From contig AP023240.1 in assembly GCA_016592635.1 (NCBI GenBank), forward strand, positions 4,319,630 to 4,383,629: a DNA stretch of 64,000 nt. Direction: 5' to 3'. Position numbers and translations under genes: made by a program. The notes beneath the pieces are model-generated. The model saw nothing but the letters and a program-made list of their open reading frames with translations. It ran no database searches and had not been told where the DNA came from. Source of the stretch: Methyloprofundus sp. GTDB taxonomy: Bacteria; Pseudomonadota; Gammaproteobacteria; Methylococcales; Methylomonadaceae. This document shows positions 1 to 8,869 of this stretch, in pieces. How positions within the stretch are numbered: position 1 is the first letter of the stretch; the number at the start of each line of letters is the position of its first letter.

Positions 1-411
1 TCTGTTGAGCTCTTTTTCTAACTCTTTTATCCGTTTTTTATCGGATTTAGTGGCTGCCTGCAGGGCCTTCTTGTTACCTGCCTGGCGTACATTACCTGCT
101 ATGCACGCTTGCTTCCAAGTATTTATCTGCTCTGGATACAAACCTTTGCTTCGACAATATTCGCTTACTTCAATTTCAGATAAGGTCGCTATTTCTAAAA
201 CGACTGCAAATTTTTCTTCCGCTGACCATTGTTCAGGGGGAATTTCTTTTGACACGGACAATCCTGATATTTTAAATTCTTCTTTCCATTTATAAAGCGT
301 AGAAGGATTCATGCTTTCTTGTTTGGCAAACTGCCTGAGAGATAGTTCACTTTGATTCAGCTTTTTAATGATCGCTTCTTTAAACTGCTTTGAATAATGT
401 TGAGTTCCCAT
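1..411 (-). CDS. IS3-family transposase OrfA (partial, runs off the window)
   Basis: An open frame of 137 codons reads leftward from an ATG at 409-411 to the window edge without a stop. The N-terminus (MGTQHYSKQFKEAIIKKL) is followed by a helix-turn-helix-like stretch (LSLRQFAKQESMNPSTLYKWK), and a second similar block follows near residues 70-100 (SEIEVSEYCRSKGLYPEQINTW). A lysine-rich coiled tail (KKRIKELEKELN) lies at the edge. This is the usual build of IS3-family OrfA, which binds the terminal repeats and joins OrfB by a -1 frameshift; OrfB would lie outside the window. The element breaks csy3. Confidence 0.85.
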   Translation of the reverse strand, partial: MGTQHYSKQFKEAIIKKLNQSELSLRQFAKQESMNPSTLYKWKEEFKISGLSVSKEIPPEQWSAEEKFAVVLEIATLSEIEVSEYCRSKGLYPEQINTWKQACIAGNVRQAGNKKALQAATKSDKKRIKELEKELNR

Positions 412-477
412 TTGTTGTCATCATACCGCCCCCTGTTTAGTTATGAAATTAATTTGGGCGACAACTATCCTGACACA
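1..477 (-). mobile_element. IS3-family insertion sequence, one end only
   Basis: The element's upstream end lies at about 475-477, where the minus strand begins TGTCAGGATAGTTGTCGCCC, a TG-starting terminus as in the IS3 family. OrfA begins about 65 bases inside. The insertion lies within csy3: the csy3 frame enters the IS and stops at 449. The other end and the target duplication are outside the window, so the exact border is uncertain by a few bases. Confidence 0.75.
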
Positions 478-1300
478 GGGGGTTATTTTCAATATAATCT
501 GGGTACCAAGTGTCAATAGTGCGTAAAGCGTTTCCTATTTTTTGCGAATGCATGGCGGCTTGATTATTAACCTGATAAAGAATTTTGCTTTTCTTCTCTT
601 TACTATTGCCTTTATCTAAAACCATTTCCTCACTAGGGTAGACATCTTGCGCTTTACCAACTTGTGCAAAAGCAGTAATTTCTAATAGTAAATACTCTTG
701 TTTGCCTGATAATGTTTGGGCGATTTTTTGGGATAATTCATTAATTTTTGAGTTATCAATATCAAAATTATTAATTTCAACTTTATCATCCACATCAAAA
801 GTCCATTCTGTCGGATCTTCACAGATTACTTTTACCTGAACTTCCAATTTTTCTACACCAACACGGTTGCGCCATAAAAATCGAGCATTTGCAATATTGA
901 TAGCATAGCGTTTAGCTAATTCAGTAAACCCTTCTGTTTGTGTATATTTTTCAACGGCTTCAAGGTAGCTCTTTTTAAAAATTTTATTGTCACAAGCTGA
1001 TGGATTTTCTACACCACTTAGAATTTTAAGGGTGAAATTTAATTTTAAAGTGTCTTGCTCAGCTCCAAGAGCGCAATTGTCCACTTTTTGTAAATTTGCT
1101 TTTTTCGTTTCTTCATCTGCATCCTGTGTTGATTTCAATCTATTTGAAATAACACCTCGCACTGATTTTTCTATTAATTTTAAGGGGCTAACTTGCTCAT
1201 GGCGACTAGCCCATGTCGTGCCGTACATAAACCCATCAGATGGCACTAATTTTTTTTCAAATGCTAAAACTGAGGGGGTATTTTCTTTCGTTTTTTTCAT
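449..1300 (-). pseudogene. csy3: Csy3 (Cas7f), backbone subunit of type I-F Cascade, 3' end cut off by an IS
   Basis: Csy3 is the six-copy backbone protein that coats the crRNA in the type I-F surveillance complex. The 283-residue frame starts with a typical Csy3 N-terminus (LAFEKKLVPSDGFMYGTTW) and keeps the family block LRTIDTWYP near residue 265. Family members are usually about 330-345 residues, so roughly 60 C-terminal residues are missing. The last eight or so residues (CQDSCRPN) are translated from the end of the insertion sequence. csy2 stops one base before this start. The protein is probably non-functional or strongly impaired. The missing 3' part and cas6f may lie beyond the IS, outside the window. 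Confidence 0.88.
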
Positions 1301-1301
1301 T

Positions 1302-2213
1302 TTATTGTTCCTGTGGGTGATTAAAGTTTTGATTTTGTTTACATAAATAAAGCTCGTTTTCTAAACTTGCGTAATGCCATAACATATGGTCAATATCATC
1401 TATACGTGATGGCATGATAAATTCACCTAGGCTGACAACACTTTCTGCAAACCGATGCCGGGTTGTTTCATCCCGTTGATTTAAGCTAGCCTCTAAGTCA
1501 GTCAGCCCCTGAAAACCGATAGCAATAGGTACTATCCAACCTCTTTCTCGACGCGATTGTGTCCAGATTATTTTGTCTGCTTCGTTACTTGTAACTTTTT
1601 CACAATGTGAATTTATTTTTAAGTATTCAAGGATGGCATCCAGACCATCTAAGCCAGTTTCCATGGCTTGCTGCGCTAAATCACTGCGGTCAATCAAGCA
1701 AAAACCTGGCATTAATTTAGCCATTAATTTTTTTGTGTCTGCTTGATCGACTATTTTAATTAAATCTAGTCGTTTTAAATCAAAATCTAATATGTCACCA
1801 GATGCCATTTTTATACAGAATAATAAGGGCGGCAATGCCTCTAACATATCTTCTGCTTCGTCTTGATCTATACCAGAATATTCTATTAGCAAAGAAACGG
1901 TTAAATGACAACGTGCTTCTTCAATCGTTGAGGGGCGTTTTCCATCCCTTTTAAGTGGGTTGCTGGTGGAAATAATGGAGTGATTAAAGTCACCACTGCC
2001 TTTATAAGTATGCAAATTAAACTCATGGCTGATAACGGCAACACTGTCAAATTTTAAATCTTCAAAGTCTTCATGTTTTGCATTGAGTTTGCGTTGTAAG
2101 GCATGAACAGCACCTAACCAAGCAGTCATCGCAGGAAAGCCAATGGTATAGGGGCTGGATAAGGCATTGGCATTGTGAATTTTAATCCATGGAATAAGGA
2201 GTATTTTCTTCAT
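1302..2213 (-). CDS. csy2: Csy2 (Cas5f), type I-F Cascade subunit
   Basis: A protein of 303 residues of the Csy2/Cas5f family, which caps the 5' handle of the crRNA together with Csy1. The N-terminus (ILLIPWIKIHNANALSSPYTIGFPAMTAWLGAVHAL) is the RRM-type start typical of Csy2, and REREGW-like residues (SRRERGWIVPIAIGFQGL) near residue 220 are also characteristic. The gene overlaps the end of csy1 by four bases (ATGA), so the two are translationally coupled. Length is normal and there is no sign of damage within this gene. Confidence 0.9.
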   Translation of the reverse strand: MKKILLIPWIKIHNANALSSPYTIGFPAMTAWLGAVHALQRKLNAKHEDFEDLKFDSVAVISHEFNLHTYKGSGDFNHSIISTSNPLKRDGKRPSTIEEARCHLTVSLLIEYSGIDQDEAEDMLEALPPLLFCIKMASGDILDFDLKRLDLIKIVDQADTKKLMAKLMPGFCLIDRSDLAQQAMETGLDGLDAILEYLKINSHCEKVTSNEADKIIWTQSRRERGWIVPIAIGFQGLTDLEASLNQRDETTRHRFAESVVSLGEFIMPSRIDDIDHMLWHYASLENELYLCKQNQNFNHPQEQ

Positions 2214-3502
2214 TGCAATGCCTCCTGCATTTCATCAATAATACTTTCTATATAAGGTTTGTGGTCATCGCCTAATTGTATGGTATGTTGGTTTTTATTT
2301 TCGTTATAAGCCACCACTAGCCAGCGTGATAAATCTTTTCTGATTAAATCAAAATCAAGTTGAGTTCGTTTATCGTGAAATGCTTGATCTAACCATATTT
2401 TTTGATACGATTTTAATTTACTGTAAGTATCTGATTTAGACCAGCCTTCCTCAATATTGCGAACCTGCCATATTTTCTCAATAACTTGATACAAGATGTG
2501 CTTAATCCAATACCTGCGTTGGTTTTTAATGTGCATAGTATCTTTATCAGAAAATAACCGATGTAATTTTTTAAAGTCGTCTTGAAAAAGCTTAAGGTAT
2601 AAGGTGTCAGAAAAGAAATTGCGTTTAGGCGGTTGAATAAAGCGGTTTGTTAATGTCGGTGGCACTGAGGAGAGTAAATAAAAATCACCTCCATGCTTAT
2701 TGTTTAAAACGCTAATATTTTGTTTGTTTGCACCACCAAAACCAATTTTTGTTAAGTTATAAATATCTGCAATATCTTCTTGATTATATTTATTCTCCTT
2801 TTTATCTTTTCTAGCAAGTTTGGCACTTTCACTAAATTGCATGGCTGTAATACGCTTTCTTAATTCACTCATCAAGGGGGATGGGTAAAGGACGGACAAT
2901 AAGTGGTAATGATCGTCTACTGGAAAGTAAACTTGCTTAATGGCTTCACTTGTTTTGGGTGCCTCTTCTTTATTCAACATCAATAATAGTTGAGAGCGTA
3001 TTTGTTCAAATTCATTGCCAGTAATATGAATAGTAGCAAATACATTGCTAATCGCTTCCCTTGCTACTTCATCATGTCGCTGCAAGTGTTCTATTATCAT
3101 GTCTCCATCAGGCATATAAGAATTTAAGAACTCATACACATAGATTAATTCTTTCGTATGATCAATCGCGCCTGAATTACTAAAAATATCCAATCCAGCT
3201 CTAGCTACATTGCCTGTTCTTAATAGTCCGTCTGTATTTTTCTTTGCATCAGCAATCAAGCCATTCAACTTAATACTTGGGTTGCTAAACTTTGGAATAT
3301 GGCTGGTAAAATTTAAGTTAGCAATTTTTTTATTGGCAGATACGTTTCTTATGGTTTCTTCTAGGATTCTGGTAGAAAAATACTCTCCTGCTTTTAGCTT
3401 TAAGTTGTCCTTTTTCTTATCTGACATTGCAGCCTTTATTTCTTTATTAAGCCACTCATTTTTTTGTGCAGTTAAAAATTCTTGTACTACTGAGGTCATC
3501 AT
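2210..3502 (-). CDS. csy1: Csy1 (Cas8f), large subunit of type I-F Cascade
   Basis: A protein of 430 residues, normal for Csy1/Cas8f, the subunit that recognises the PAM and binds the 5' handle of the crRNA with Csy2. The N-terminus carries the family pattern FLTAQKNEWLNKEIKAAM, and the middle has the SVLYPSPLMSELRKRI block and GGANKQNISVLNNKHGGDFYLLSS, all typical of Csy1. It is the first gene of the Cascade block and lies 75 bases downstream of cas2-3. That spacer contains the CRISPR-repeat-like hairpin at 3557-3584. Two start codons lie in tandem (ATGATG). Confidence 0.9.
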   Translation of the reverse strand: MMTSVVQEFLTAQKNEWLNKEIKAAMSDKKKDNLKLKAGEYFSTRILEETIRNVSANKKIANLNFTSHIPKFSNPSIKLNGLIADAKKNTDGLLRTGNVARAGLDIFSNSGAIDHTKELIYVYEFLNSYMPDGDMIIEHLQRHDEVAREAISNVFATIHITGNEFEQIRSQLLLMLNKEEAPKTSEAIKQVYFPVDDHYHLLSVLYPSPLMSELRKRITAMQFSESAKLARKDKKENKYNQEDIADIYNLTKIGFGGANKQNISVLNNKHGGDFYLLSSVPPTLTNRFIQPPKRNFFSDTLYLKLFQDDFKKLHRLFSDKDTMHIKNQRRYWIKHILYQVIEKIWQVRNIEEGWSKSDTYSKLKSYQKIWLDQAFHDKRTQLDFDLIRKDLSRWLVVAYNENKNQHTIQLGDDHKPYIESIIDEMQEALQ

Positions 3503-3556
3503 TATTTAAATGCTCCTAAAATATTAACGGTTGCTAAAGATCATATTATTTTGATT

Positions 3557-3584
3557 GTTTACTGCCGTACAGGCAGTTTATTTC
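3557..3584. repeat. Solitary type I-F CRISPR-repeat-like hairpin between cas2-3 and csy1
   Basis: The core at 3562-3576 reads CTGCC-GTACA-GGCAG, the same 5-bp stem and almost the same loop as the Cas6f (Csy4) hairpin of type I-F repeats. Over 28 positions about 22 match the commonly seen I-F consensus from memory, including the upstream GTT-ACTGCC and the downstream TTTA; the last four bases differ. It overlaps the stop codon of cas2-3. There is no second copy nearby, so it is not an array. The genome's own repeat is not in the window for comparison. Confidence 0.6.
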
Positions 3585-6500
3585 CTACTCAAACCTAACT
3601 GGTTTGAGTAGGAAAATTCTAAGTCGTTTTTGTTTTTTCCATAGGTTGGTAAACTTATTTCTCCATACATTAAGGCTAGCTTCTGCAAATCCTCTCCTTC
3701 CTCTAAGGCTAATAATAATTGCTCGTAATCACGCAATAACCATAAGCGTTGCTGTTCTTGGTCTGATAATTCATAGCGTTTAATACCAGATTCATTTGGA
3801 ATTACCTTACCTTGTTTATCTTTTTCAGCAAATTTCCATGCGCCATCAAAATCCCTATCTGGCACTAAGTATCTAATGTCTTGTGGGCTGCTATCACGGA
3901 ATCTAACATAATGTTGCGGTAGTGCAGTTAACCACCAATAATCTGACAACCAACCTTGCATAGTTTCTGGGCCTACTTGAGTGGGGGTATTTAATAATTT
4001 TTCTATACAAGAATGCTCTAAATCGACCAAGTCAGTTTTGGCTTGCAATGTCCTAGGTCGACTAATTCGCGGCTGTGAATCCAGCCTTTCTGCTAGTTTG
4101 TCAACATCAACAAGTTCATTAAGATTGTGCGTTGTGAGCTTATTGTTTGCACTTTCATAACCTGGATAACAAAAAGCAACTTCCTTATTTTGTATGCTTC
4201 TTAAGTTATGCTGTAACAAAGCAATATTAGCTTGTTTGATCTCTTTATTCCGATGTCTTAACACGCGACCGGCTAACTGAATAAAGGAGCGATAGGATGA
4301 AGGTTCAACAACCGCCCAGTCAAAATCATGGTCACGCCCCACTTCTTCTACTGGCGTGGCAACCACAATAAAAATGACATGTTTAGTCGTCAATTTACTT
4401 AAATGCGCTTTAATAATCACGTTATTAAAAATATCCTGCTCGCCCCCGCTACGCTGCAAAATATTATCTAAATGTTTTTCTTGTTCATTTCGCATAATTA
4501 ATAATTGTGCAGAATGATAAGCCATCACACGAATTTCTAGGTCTTCGGAAAATTTAGATAAATCGACATTCAACAAGTATTGTGTAAAGTGAATACAAGG
4601 CTTGATATTCGCCATTCGCACCACACCAAAACTTATTTTTTTATCAGTATTGCTATCAACAATATAATGATTTGTGTGTTTTTCTATAACAGCCTTTAAA
4701 ATAACGCTCTGAAAATAGGCTTCACTATTTTCAAAGTCATCTGTTTGACAAGGCACTATATTGGCTTTACGTTTAGGTTGTTCCTTTTGTAATGCATTGA
4801 GGCGTTTTTCTATGAACTGAGTGTGTTGCTGTTGATAGTTCTCTGCATTGCAACAACTGATGACTGTAGAGTCATTTTCATCAGTCCATGCACAGCCTAC
4901 ATTGGGGTTCTTCTCACGCATTTTGGCAAATATCGTCCAGCCTGATTGATATGCATTAAAATACCCTTGTGCTAAATCAGGTGGAATAGTTGCTGATGAA
5001 ATCATCACCTTTCTTCCTAACATACCCGCTAAGTGAATCAATCTACCAATCGCAATTAAATCAGTGCCATCGAAATCATCAATTTCATCAATCACTAAAT
5101 CCGATGACATTAAGCGTAGCGTAGGTAAGATATACTGTCCTCCTCTTTTGGTTTCTGTTGCACCCATTAAATGATCAATCGTACAACTCAAAACGGGTGC
5201 GTACAAAAACTTTCTATCTTTCTCGGTTTTCAAGACTGTTTTTAAAGAGCCTTCAGGAATTTTTGTATCAAAATATAGGGTATTATCTAATAATATTTCT
5301 TCTGATTCAGACCCTGATAAAGAAACTTCTTGCTGTGTTTCTTGTTGGTTTTTATCGTACAAATTTAAAACTGCTCGCGAACCAATCAATACAGCCAGCT
5401 CATTTTTTTCTAAACCAATGCGAGTGCGATATTCCTTGCCTGTTTGTAATGTCAAGGTTCTAAGTCCTAATGCTAGAACATAGCGCAGACTATCCATTTG
5501 GGGAGATAATGCACGCATGATTTTTGCGTTTGCAAAGGTTTTTCCTGTTCCTGTGGAGGCCATATTGACAGCAAAAAAACCAAAATTATTGACCTCTATT
5601 TTTTCCTGGTCTTCGCGCCATTTTTTTATTTTACGTACAGATTTATCTTGCCATTGAAAGCCATCTGGGCTTGCCTGCTTTAACTTCTTTATATCAAAAG
5701 CTCGTGGCAATTCATCTGCATTCGTCTCAAACATAGGTAGACAATGTACATTGTGTACAGATTGCTTCATGACACCAACTAAGTGTTCATCCAGTGTCTG
5801 TTTAAGCTTATTTTTTTTACTGATTGAGTCAGTATAAGTATTGGCATAGAGTTTCAATTCCCTGTTTTTTAGACGATTTTTATCATCACAATCCAATGAG
5901 GAATAATAATGATCTGCTAACATCATGGATAGCCGCGCATGACTTAAAATGGCTCTTAAAAAATGATTGTCTTGGGCTGCTAATAACAACGGCAAAGCGT
6001 CTTTTAATTTTTTTGCGTATTTTCTGGTTTCTTTTAACCATTGTTTAGATTGGCTAGGCAAGCCTGCTGAATACATAAAACAAGCTTTTAAATGCTTATT
6101 AAACTCTGCTTCATTAAATTTATTTTCATAGCCCCATTTTTGGGTAATTCTTTGTAGGCTCTTTTGTAAGCTACCTGAATCGTCTCCTATCCAGCCACCC
6201 TTATCATCATTCAAAGGTAAACGATGGTGAGAAATAATCAGCCAAGCAACAATACTTGCTGCTGTGGGAAGTTTTTTTATGGGTTTGTTTTTGGGGTTAT
6301 TAATGTTTTTTGCTACGTTTTCAGTTAAGACATCAACATCAAATTTGCTATTTATTAACCGTTCTAGCCACTGTTCATCCGTTTCATTATTAACAAAGGC
6401 ATTTAAAAATAATACTGAAATCCATTCATGTCTCAGTGGGTCGCCTTTAGGAAGTTTTTCTTTACCGATAAGCCTAGCTTGAAAAAAATCAGAGGATTTA

Positions 6501-6877
6501 CCCCAATCATGAAATAGAGCAGCTATTGCTGTTAAACTTTTAATCAACGGTAAATAATGCCAATCATTTTCCCACTGTGTATTGAGAATATTTTTCCGTG
6601 TCCAATTGACAGGTACATAACCTTCCGTATTAAATTTATCCCGATTTCCGACCAGCCAAACCAACTCACTTCGACTCCGTGATCGAACCCAATGACAGGA
6701 TACCGCCGTATTTTTAGTAGCTGTTTGCCTGAGTAGTTTCTTCACTGCTTGCAAACCTTCCTCAGTAATCACAGTCTGCCAAGTACGACTACCAATACGA
6801 TTGGCAAAAGCATCTAATACCCGCCGAGTTCTATTTAAGGCTTTGTGTTCACATTGAGATACAAAGGTGACCATCAT
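3578..6877 (-). CDS. cas3: Cas2-3 fusion, type I-F nuclease-helicase
   Basis: A protein of 1099 residues. In type I-F the adaptation protein Cas2 is fused to the N-terminus of Cas3; the fusion binds Cas1 for spacer capture and degrades targets marked by Cascade. The N-terminal 90 residues are the Cas2 part. The HD nuclease begins at LFHDWGKS (HD at residues 123-124). The helicase shows Walker A STGTGKT (about 441-447), DEID (597-600), SSAT, and motif VI QLAGRVLRHR. Length and motifs are complete, so the protein looks intact. Tandem ATGs occur at 6877 and 6874. A divergent vapBC pair separates it from cas1, its usual neighbour. Confidence 0.93.
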   Translation of the reverse strand: MMVTFVSQCEHKALNRTRRVLDAFANRIGSRTWQTVITEEGLQAVKKLLRQTATKNTAVSCHWVRSRSRSELVWLVGNRDKFNTEGYVPVNWTRKNILNTQWENDWHYLPLIKSLTAIAALFHDWGKSSDFFQARLIGKEKLPKGDPLRHEWISVLFLNAFVNNETDEQWLERLINSKFDVDVLTENVAKNINNPKNKPIKKLPTAASIVAWLIISHHRLPLNDDKGGWIGDDSGSLQKSLQRITQKWGYENKFNEAEFNKHLKACFMYSAGLPSQSKQWLKETRKYAKKLKDALPLLLAAQDNHFLRAILSHARLSMMLADHYYSSLDCDDKNRLKNRELKLYANTYTDSISKKNKLKQTLDEHLVGVMKQSVHNVHCLPMFETNADELPRAFDIKKLKQASPDGFQWQDKSVRKIKKWREDQEKIEVNNFGFFAVNMASTGTGKTFANAKIMRALSPQMDSLRYVLALGLRTLTLQTGKEYRTRIGLEKNELAVLIGSRAVLNLYDKNQQETQQEVSLSGSESEEILLDNTLYFDTKIPEGSLKTVLKTEKDRKFLYAPVLSCTIDHLMGATETKRGGQYILPTLRLMSSDLVIDEIDDFDGTDLIAIGRLIHLAGMLGRKVMISSATIPPDLAQGYFNAYQSGWTIFAKMREKNPNVGCAWTDENDSTVISCCNAENYQQQHTQFIEKRLNALQKEQPKRKANIVPCQTDDFENSEAYFQSVILKAVIEKHTNHYIVDSNTDKKISFGVVRMANIKPCIHFTQYLLNVDLSKFSEDLEIRVMAYHSAQLLIMRNEQEKHLDNILQRSGGEQDIFNNVIIKAHLSKLTTKHVIFIVVATPVEEVGRDHDFDWAVVEPSSYRSFIQLAGRVLRHRNKEIKQANIALLQHNLRSIQNKEVAFCYPGYESANNKLTTHNLNELVDVDKLAERLDSQPRISRPRTLQAKTDLVDLEHSCIEKLLNTPTQVGPETMQGWLSDYWWLTALPQHYVRFRDSSPQDIRYLVPDRDFDGAWKFAEKDKQGKVIPNESGIKRYELSDQEQQRLWLLRDYEQLLLALEEGEDLQKLALMYGEISLPTYGKNKNDLEFSYSNQLGLSRK
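3581..3615. repeat. Perfect 15-bp inverted repeat over the last codons of cas2-3
   Basis: TTTCCTACTCAAACC (3581-3595) and GGTTTGAGTAGGAAA (3601-3615) are perfect reverse complements around a 5-base loop. The repeat lies in the codons for the last residues of Cas2-3 and directly abuts the CRISPR-like hairpin. No T-run follows on either strand, so a Rho-independent terminator is unlikely; an mRNA-stability or processing structure is possible. Confidence 0.7.
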
Positions 6878-6964
6878 GATAAAGCTCCCTTTACAGTAAA
6901 AACAAAGTTAAGCATAGAAAAAGGCATATAATGATGCATAAATTGATGACTATAGAGGGTGTTT

Positions 6965-7165
6965 ATGCGTACAACTTTAAATATTGATGATGATTTATAT
7001 GCTAAGGCCGTTGAGTTAACGGGAGTCCATGAGAAGACGGCATTATTACGAGAAGGTTTAAAAGCTTTAATTGAGCGGGAAAGCGCGCAAAGACTGGCGT
7101 TACTGGGTGGTTCTGAGCCTGATCTTGAACTGGTTCCACGTCGGCAAGTTGGTTTGCTTAAGTGA
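6965..7165 (+). CDS. vapB: VapB-type antitoxin inside the cas locus
   Basis: A small protein of 66 residues starting MRTTLNIDDDLYAKA, the ribbon-helix-helix start common to VapB antitoxins, followed by LREGLKALIERESAQRLALLGG. Such antitoxins bind their PIN toxin and repress their own promoter. The stop TGA overlaps the vapC ATG (TGATG), giving tight coupling. The ATG at 6965 is preferred over the in-frame GTG at 6959 because the RTTLNIDD block normally follows the initiator. It is divergent from cas2-3 with about 87 bases between the start codons, so the two promoters share that gap. Confidence 0.88.
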   Translation: MRTTLNIDDDLYAKAVELTGVHEKTALLREGLKALIERESAQRLALLGGSEPDLELVPRRQVGLLK

Positions 7166-7542
7166 TGGCTAACATATTGGTTGATACCTCGGTTTGGGTT
7201 GATCATCTGCGTACTAATGATGAGCAGTTGGTCAACTTGCTTAAACATAACCAAGTGTTGATGCACCCTATGATTCGGGGGGAGCTGGCTTGTGGCTGTT
7301 TGCATAATAGGGAGCAACTATTGAGCTTATTAAAAAGCTTGCCGCAGATAACTGAAGCAACACATGATGAAGCTTTGTACTGTTTAGAGCATAATAAATT
7401 AATGGGCAAAGGGATTGGGTTTGTTGATTTACACCTTTTAGCGTCTACTTTTTTACAGAAAAATGCGCTGCTTTGGACGCGGGACCGTCGTTTACATAAA
7501 CTAGCCCTATCTTTAAATGTGGGTTGGGAGTCTTGCCACTGA
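7165..7542 (+). CDS. vapC: VapC-type PIN-domain ribonuclease toxin
   Basis: A PIN-domain protein of 125 residues. VapC toxins are Mg-dependent RNases that cut tRNA or rRNA when VapB is lost. The acidic residues expected for the PIN active site are present: D7 (ILVDTSVW), E40 (IRGELACG), D88 (GFVDLHLLAS) and D107 (WTRDRRL). The toxin therefore looks active. It lies between cas2-3 and cas1, read against both, 64 bases from the end of cas1. Whether the pair merely landed here or stabilises the CRISPR locus cannot be told from sequence. Confidence 0.9.
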   Translation: MANILVDTSVWVDHLRTNDEQLVNLLKHNQVLMHPMIRGELACGCLHNREQLLSLLKSLPQITEATHDEALYCLEHNKLMGKGIGFVDLHLLASTFLQKNALLWTRDRRLHKLALSLNVGWESCH

Positions 7543-7606
7543 CCAATTAAGCCCAGTGCAAAGGTAATTTTAGGTTGAAGCCAGTCCAAGCAGTTCATTG
7601 TTGCCA

Positions 7607-8551
7607 TCATGCTGCACCTTTTAAGGCGGCTTCCTTCACTGTATCAAACATAAAATCCAAAGCTTTATGCTGGGTAAAATTCTGCAAACACTGTTGTCGG
7701 AACTCTTGTTCAGTGGCTTGTTCTTTGGCGCAGATAAATGCCCAAGGTAGTATCAACGTATCTTTGATTAAATCTGCTACATCAAACACCAGCGCACCAC
7801 GCCGAGTTTTGCCATGCATAACGGCAAAGCCATGTGGTATACCTAATACCCATAACGTGGTTGCTGCTAGTCCATAGGCTAAATAATTACCATGATTTAA
7901 AAATGCATTGGCATCATCAATACTGTCATGTTGGCGTACAAAGTTTTTCTGTTTGGTATGGTTGGCTGCAATGCGATACAGGGTTTTGGTGAATTGCGCT
8001 TCGATTAATAGTAGCTTGGTGACATCAGGGCAGGGCTCTATTTTGGCAGAAAAATTGCTGAGAGCTTGTTGAATATCGGCATCATCGATACTGAAGCCTT
8101 CATTTTTCAAATCCCGATCTTTGCCCCAGACTTTTTGCATATAGTGAATGCGTTGTTGTTGAAATTGCTTGGCGACTTGTAGGCGCTTTTCTGGCTCAAA
8201 CCAGAAGCTCATCCAGCCTTGTACATATTCTGTGGGGCGGTATTCGCTTTGCGGTGATAGCCATTCTATTTCATTGGCAGCAATTAAGGGTGTGCCGCCA
8301 CCGCCACTAAAGCCGATCAATACGCCAGCCGAAGCGAGCATTCTCACAGCCGCTTGGGTAATCGATGTGCCTGTTCCTAAGAGAATAACGGTGGTATTGG
8401 CTATCGGGATATTCCAATATTGTTTTTCGGTATCTGCCTCGGTTAAATAGAGCACCCGGCCATCTTTTTGCATGACTCGGCATTTATCTAAATAAAAAAT
8501 ATTAGCTCGCTTGGAGTGGAGGATTGCTTTTAAGTCGGTGAGCTGTTCCAT
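7607..8551 (-). CDS. cas1: Cas1 (subtype I-F), CRISPR adaptation integrase
   Basis: A protein of 314 residues of the Cas1f type, which together with Cas2(-3) inserts new spacers. The metal-binding residues line up as E184 (LLIEAQFTKTLYRIAANH), H246 (VMHGKTRRGALVFDVAD) and D257/D260, with the same spacing as in other Cas1f proteins. Glycine-rich FSGGGGTPL near residue 82 is typical. In most I-F loci cas1 runs straight into cas2-3; here the vapBC pair lies between them, so cas2-3 must use its own promoter or read-through. Confidence 0.93.
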   Translation of the reverse strand: MEQLTDLKAILHSKRANIFYLDKCRVMQKDGRVLYLTEADTEKQYWNIPIANTTVILLGTGTSITQAAVRMLASAGVLIGFSGGGGTPLIAANEIEWLSPQSEYRPTEYVQGWMSFWFEPEKRLQVAKQFQQQRIHYMQKVWGKDRDLKNEGFSIDDADIQQALSNFSAKIEPCPDVTKLLLIEAQFTKTLYRIAANHTKQKNFVRQHDSIDDANAFLNHGNYLAYGLAATTLWVLGIPHGFAVMHGKTRRGALVFDVADLIKDTLILPWAFICAKEQATEQEFRQQCLQNFTQHKALDFMFDTVKEAALKGAA

Positions 8552-8646
8552 GAAAATATTTTCTTTTGCTTTGTGTTGAGGAAGGGGGCATTCTTAAACT
8601 AACACTATAGCAGTGGGGCAATATTTTGCTTGGTTTTTGTGTTCTA

Positions 8647-8778
8647 AGGAACCAGGATTTATTAATACCCAAAACTCTCCGTGCTATAGGTGTTGAGAAA
8701 CATCGTGCACCATTATGCGTGATGCGCTTCGTCCCTCAGCACATCCTACAAAGTTTCGGGTTTTATTTAATTCTCAAT
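8647..8778 (+). repeat. Dispersed ~130-bp MITE-like repeat, copy A
   Basis: One of three near-identical copies in the window (also 16961-17092 reversed and 38128-38258). Each begins GGAACCAGRATTTATTAATA and ends TTCTCAAT. Inside are an inverted pair TTGAGAA/TTCTCAA bounding the right half and the palindromic core around CATTATGCGTGATGCGC, followed by CTCAGCACATCCTAC. No open frame is carried. It fills most of the 318-base gap between cas1 and waaA. Confidence 0.85.
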
Positions 8779-8869
8779 CCTAAGTAGGGGAAATTGGTTT
8801 ATTGAAAAGGCTGTCGTTAGCGCCTGATCGTTTGTATTAATAGCTGTCAGAAGCTGATATTAACTTAAA

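Noticed and set aside
6874..7610. Two minus-strand frames opposite vapBC
   Set aside because: They overlap a clear VapB/VapC pair with full PIN residues, and their composition (runs of Ser, Asn and Cys, no motif) is that of antisense shadows.
8552..8869. CRISPR array next to cas1
   Set aside because: The gap holds a MITE-like repeat, with no regularly spaced repeats.
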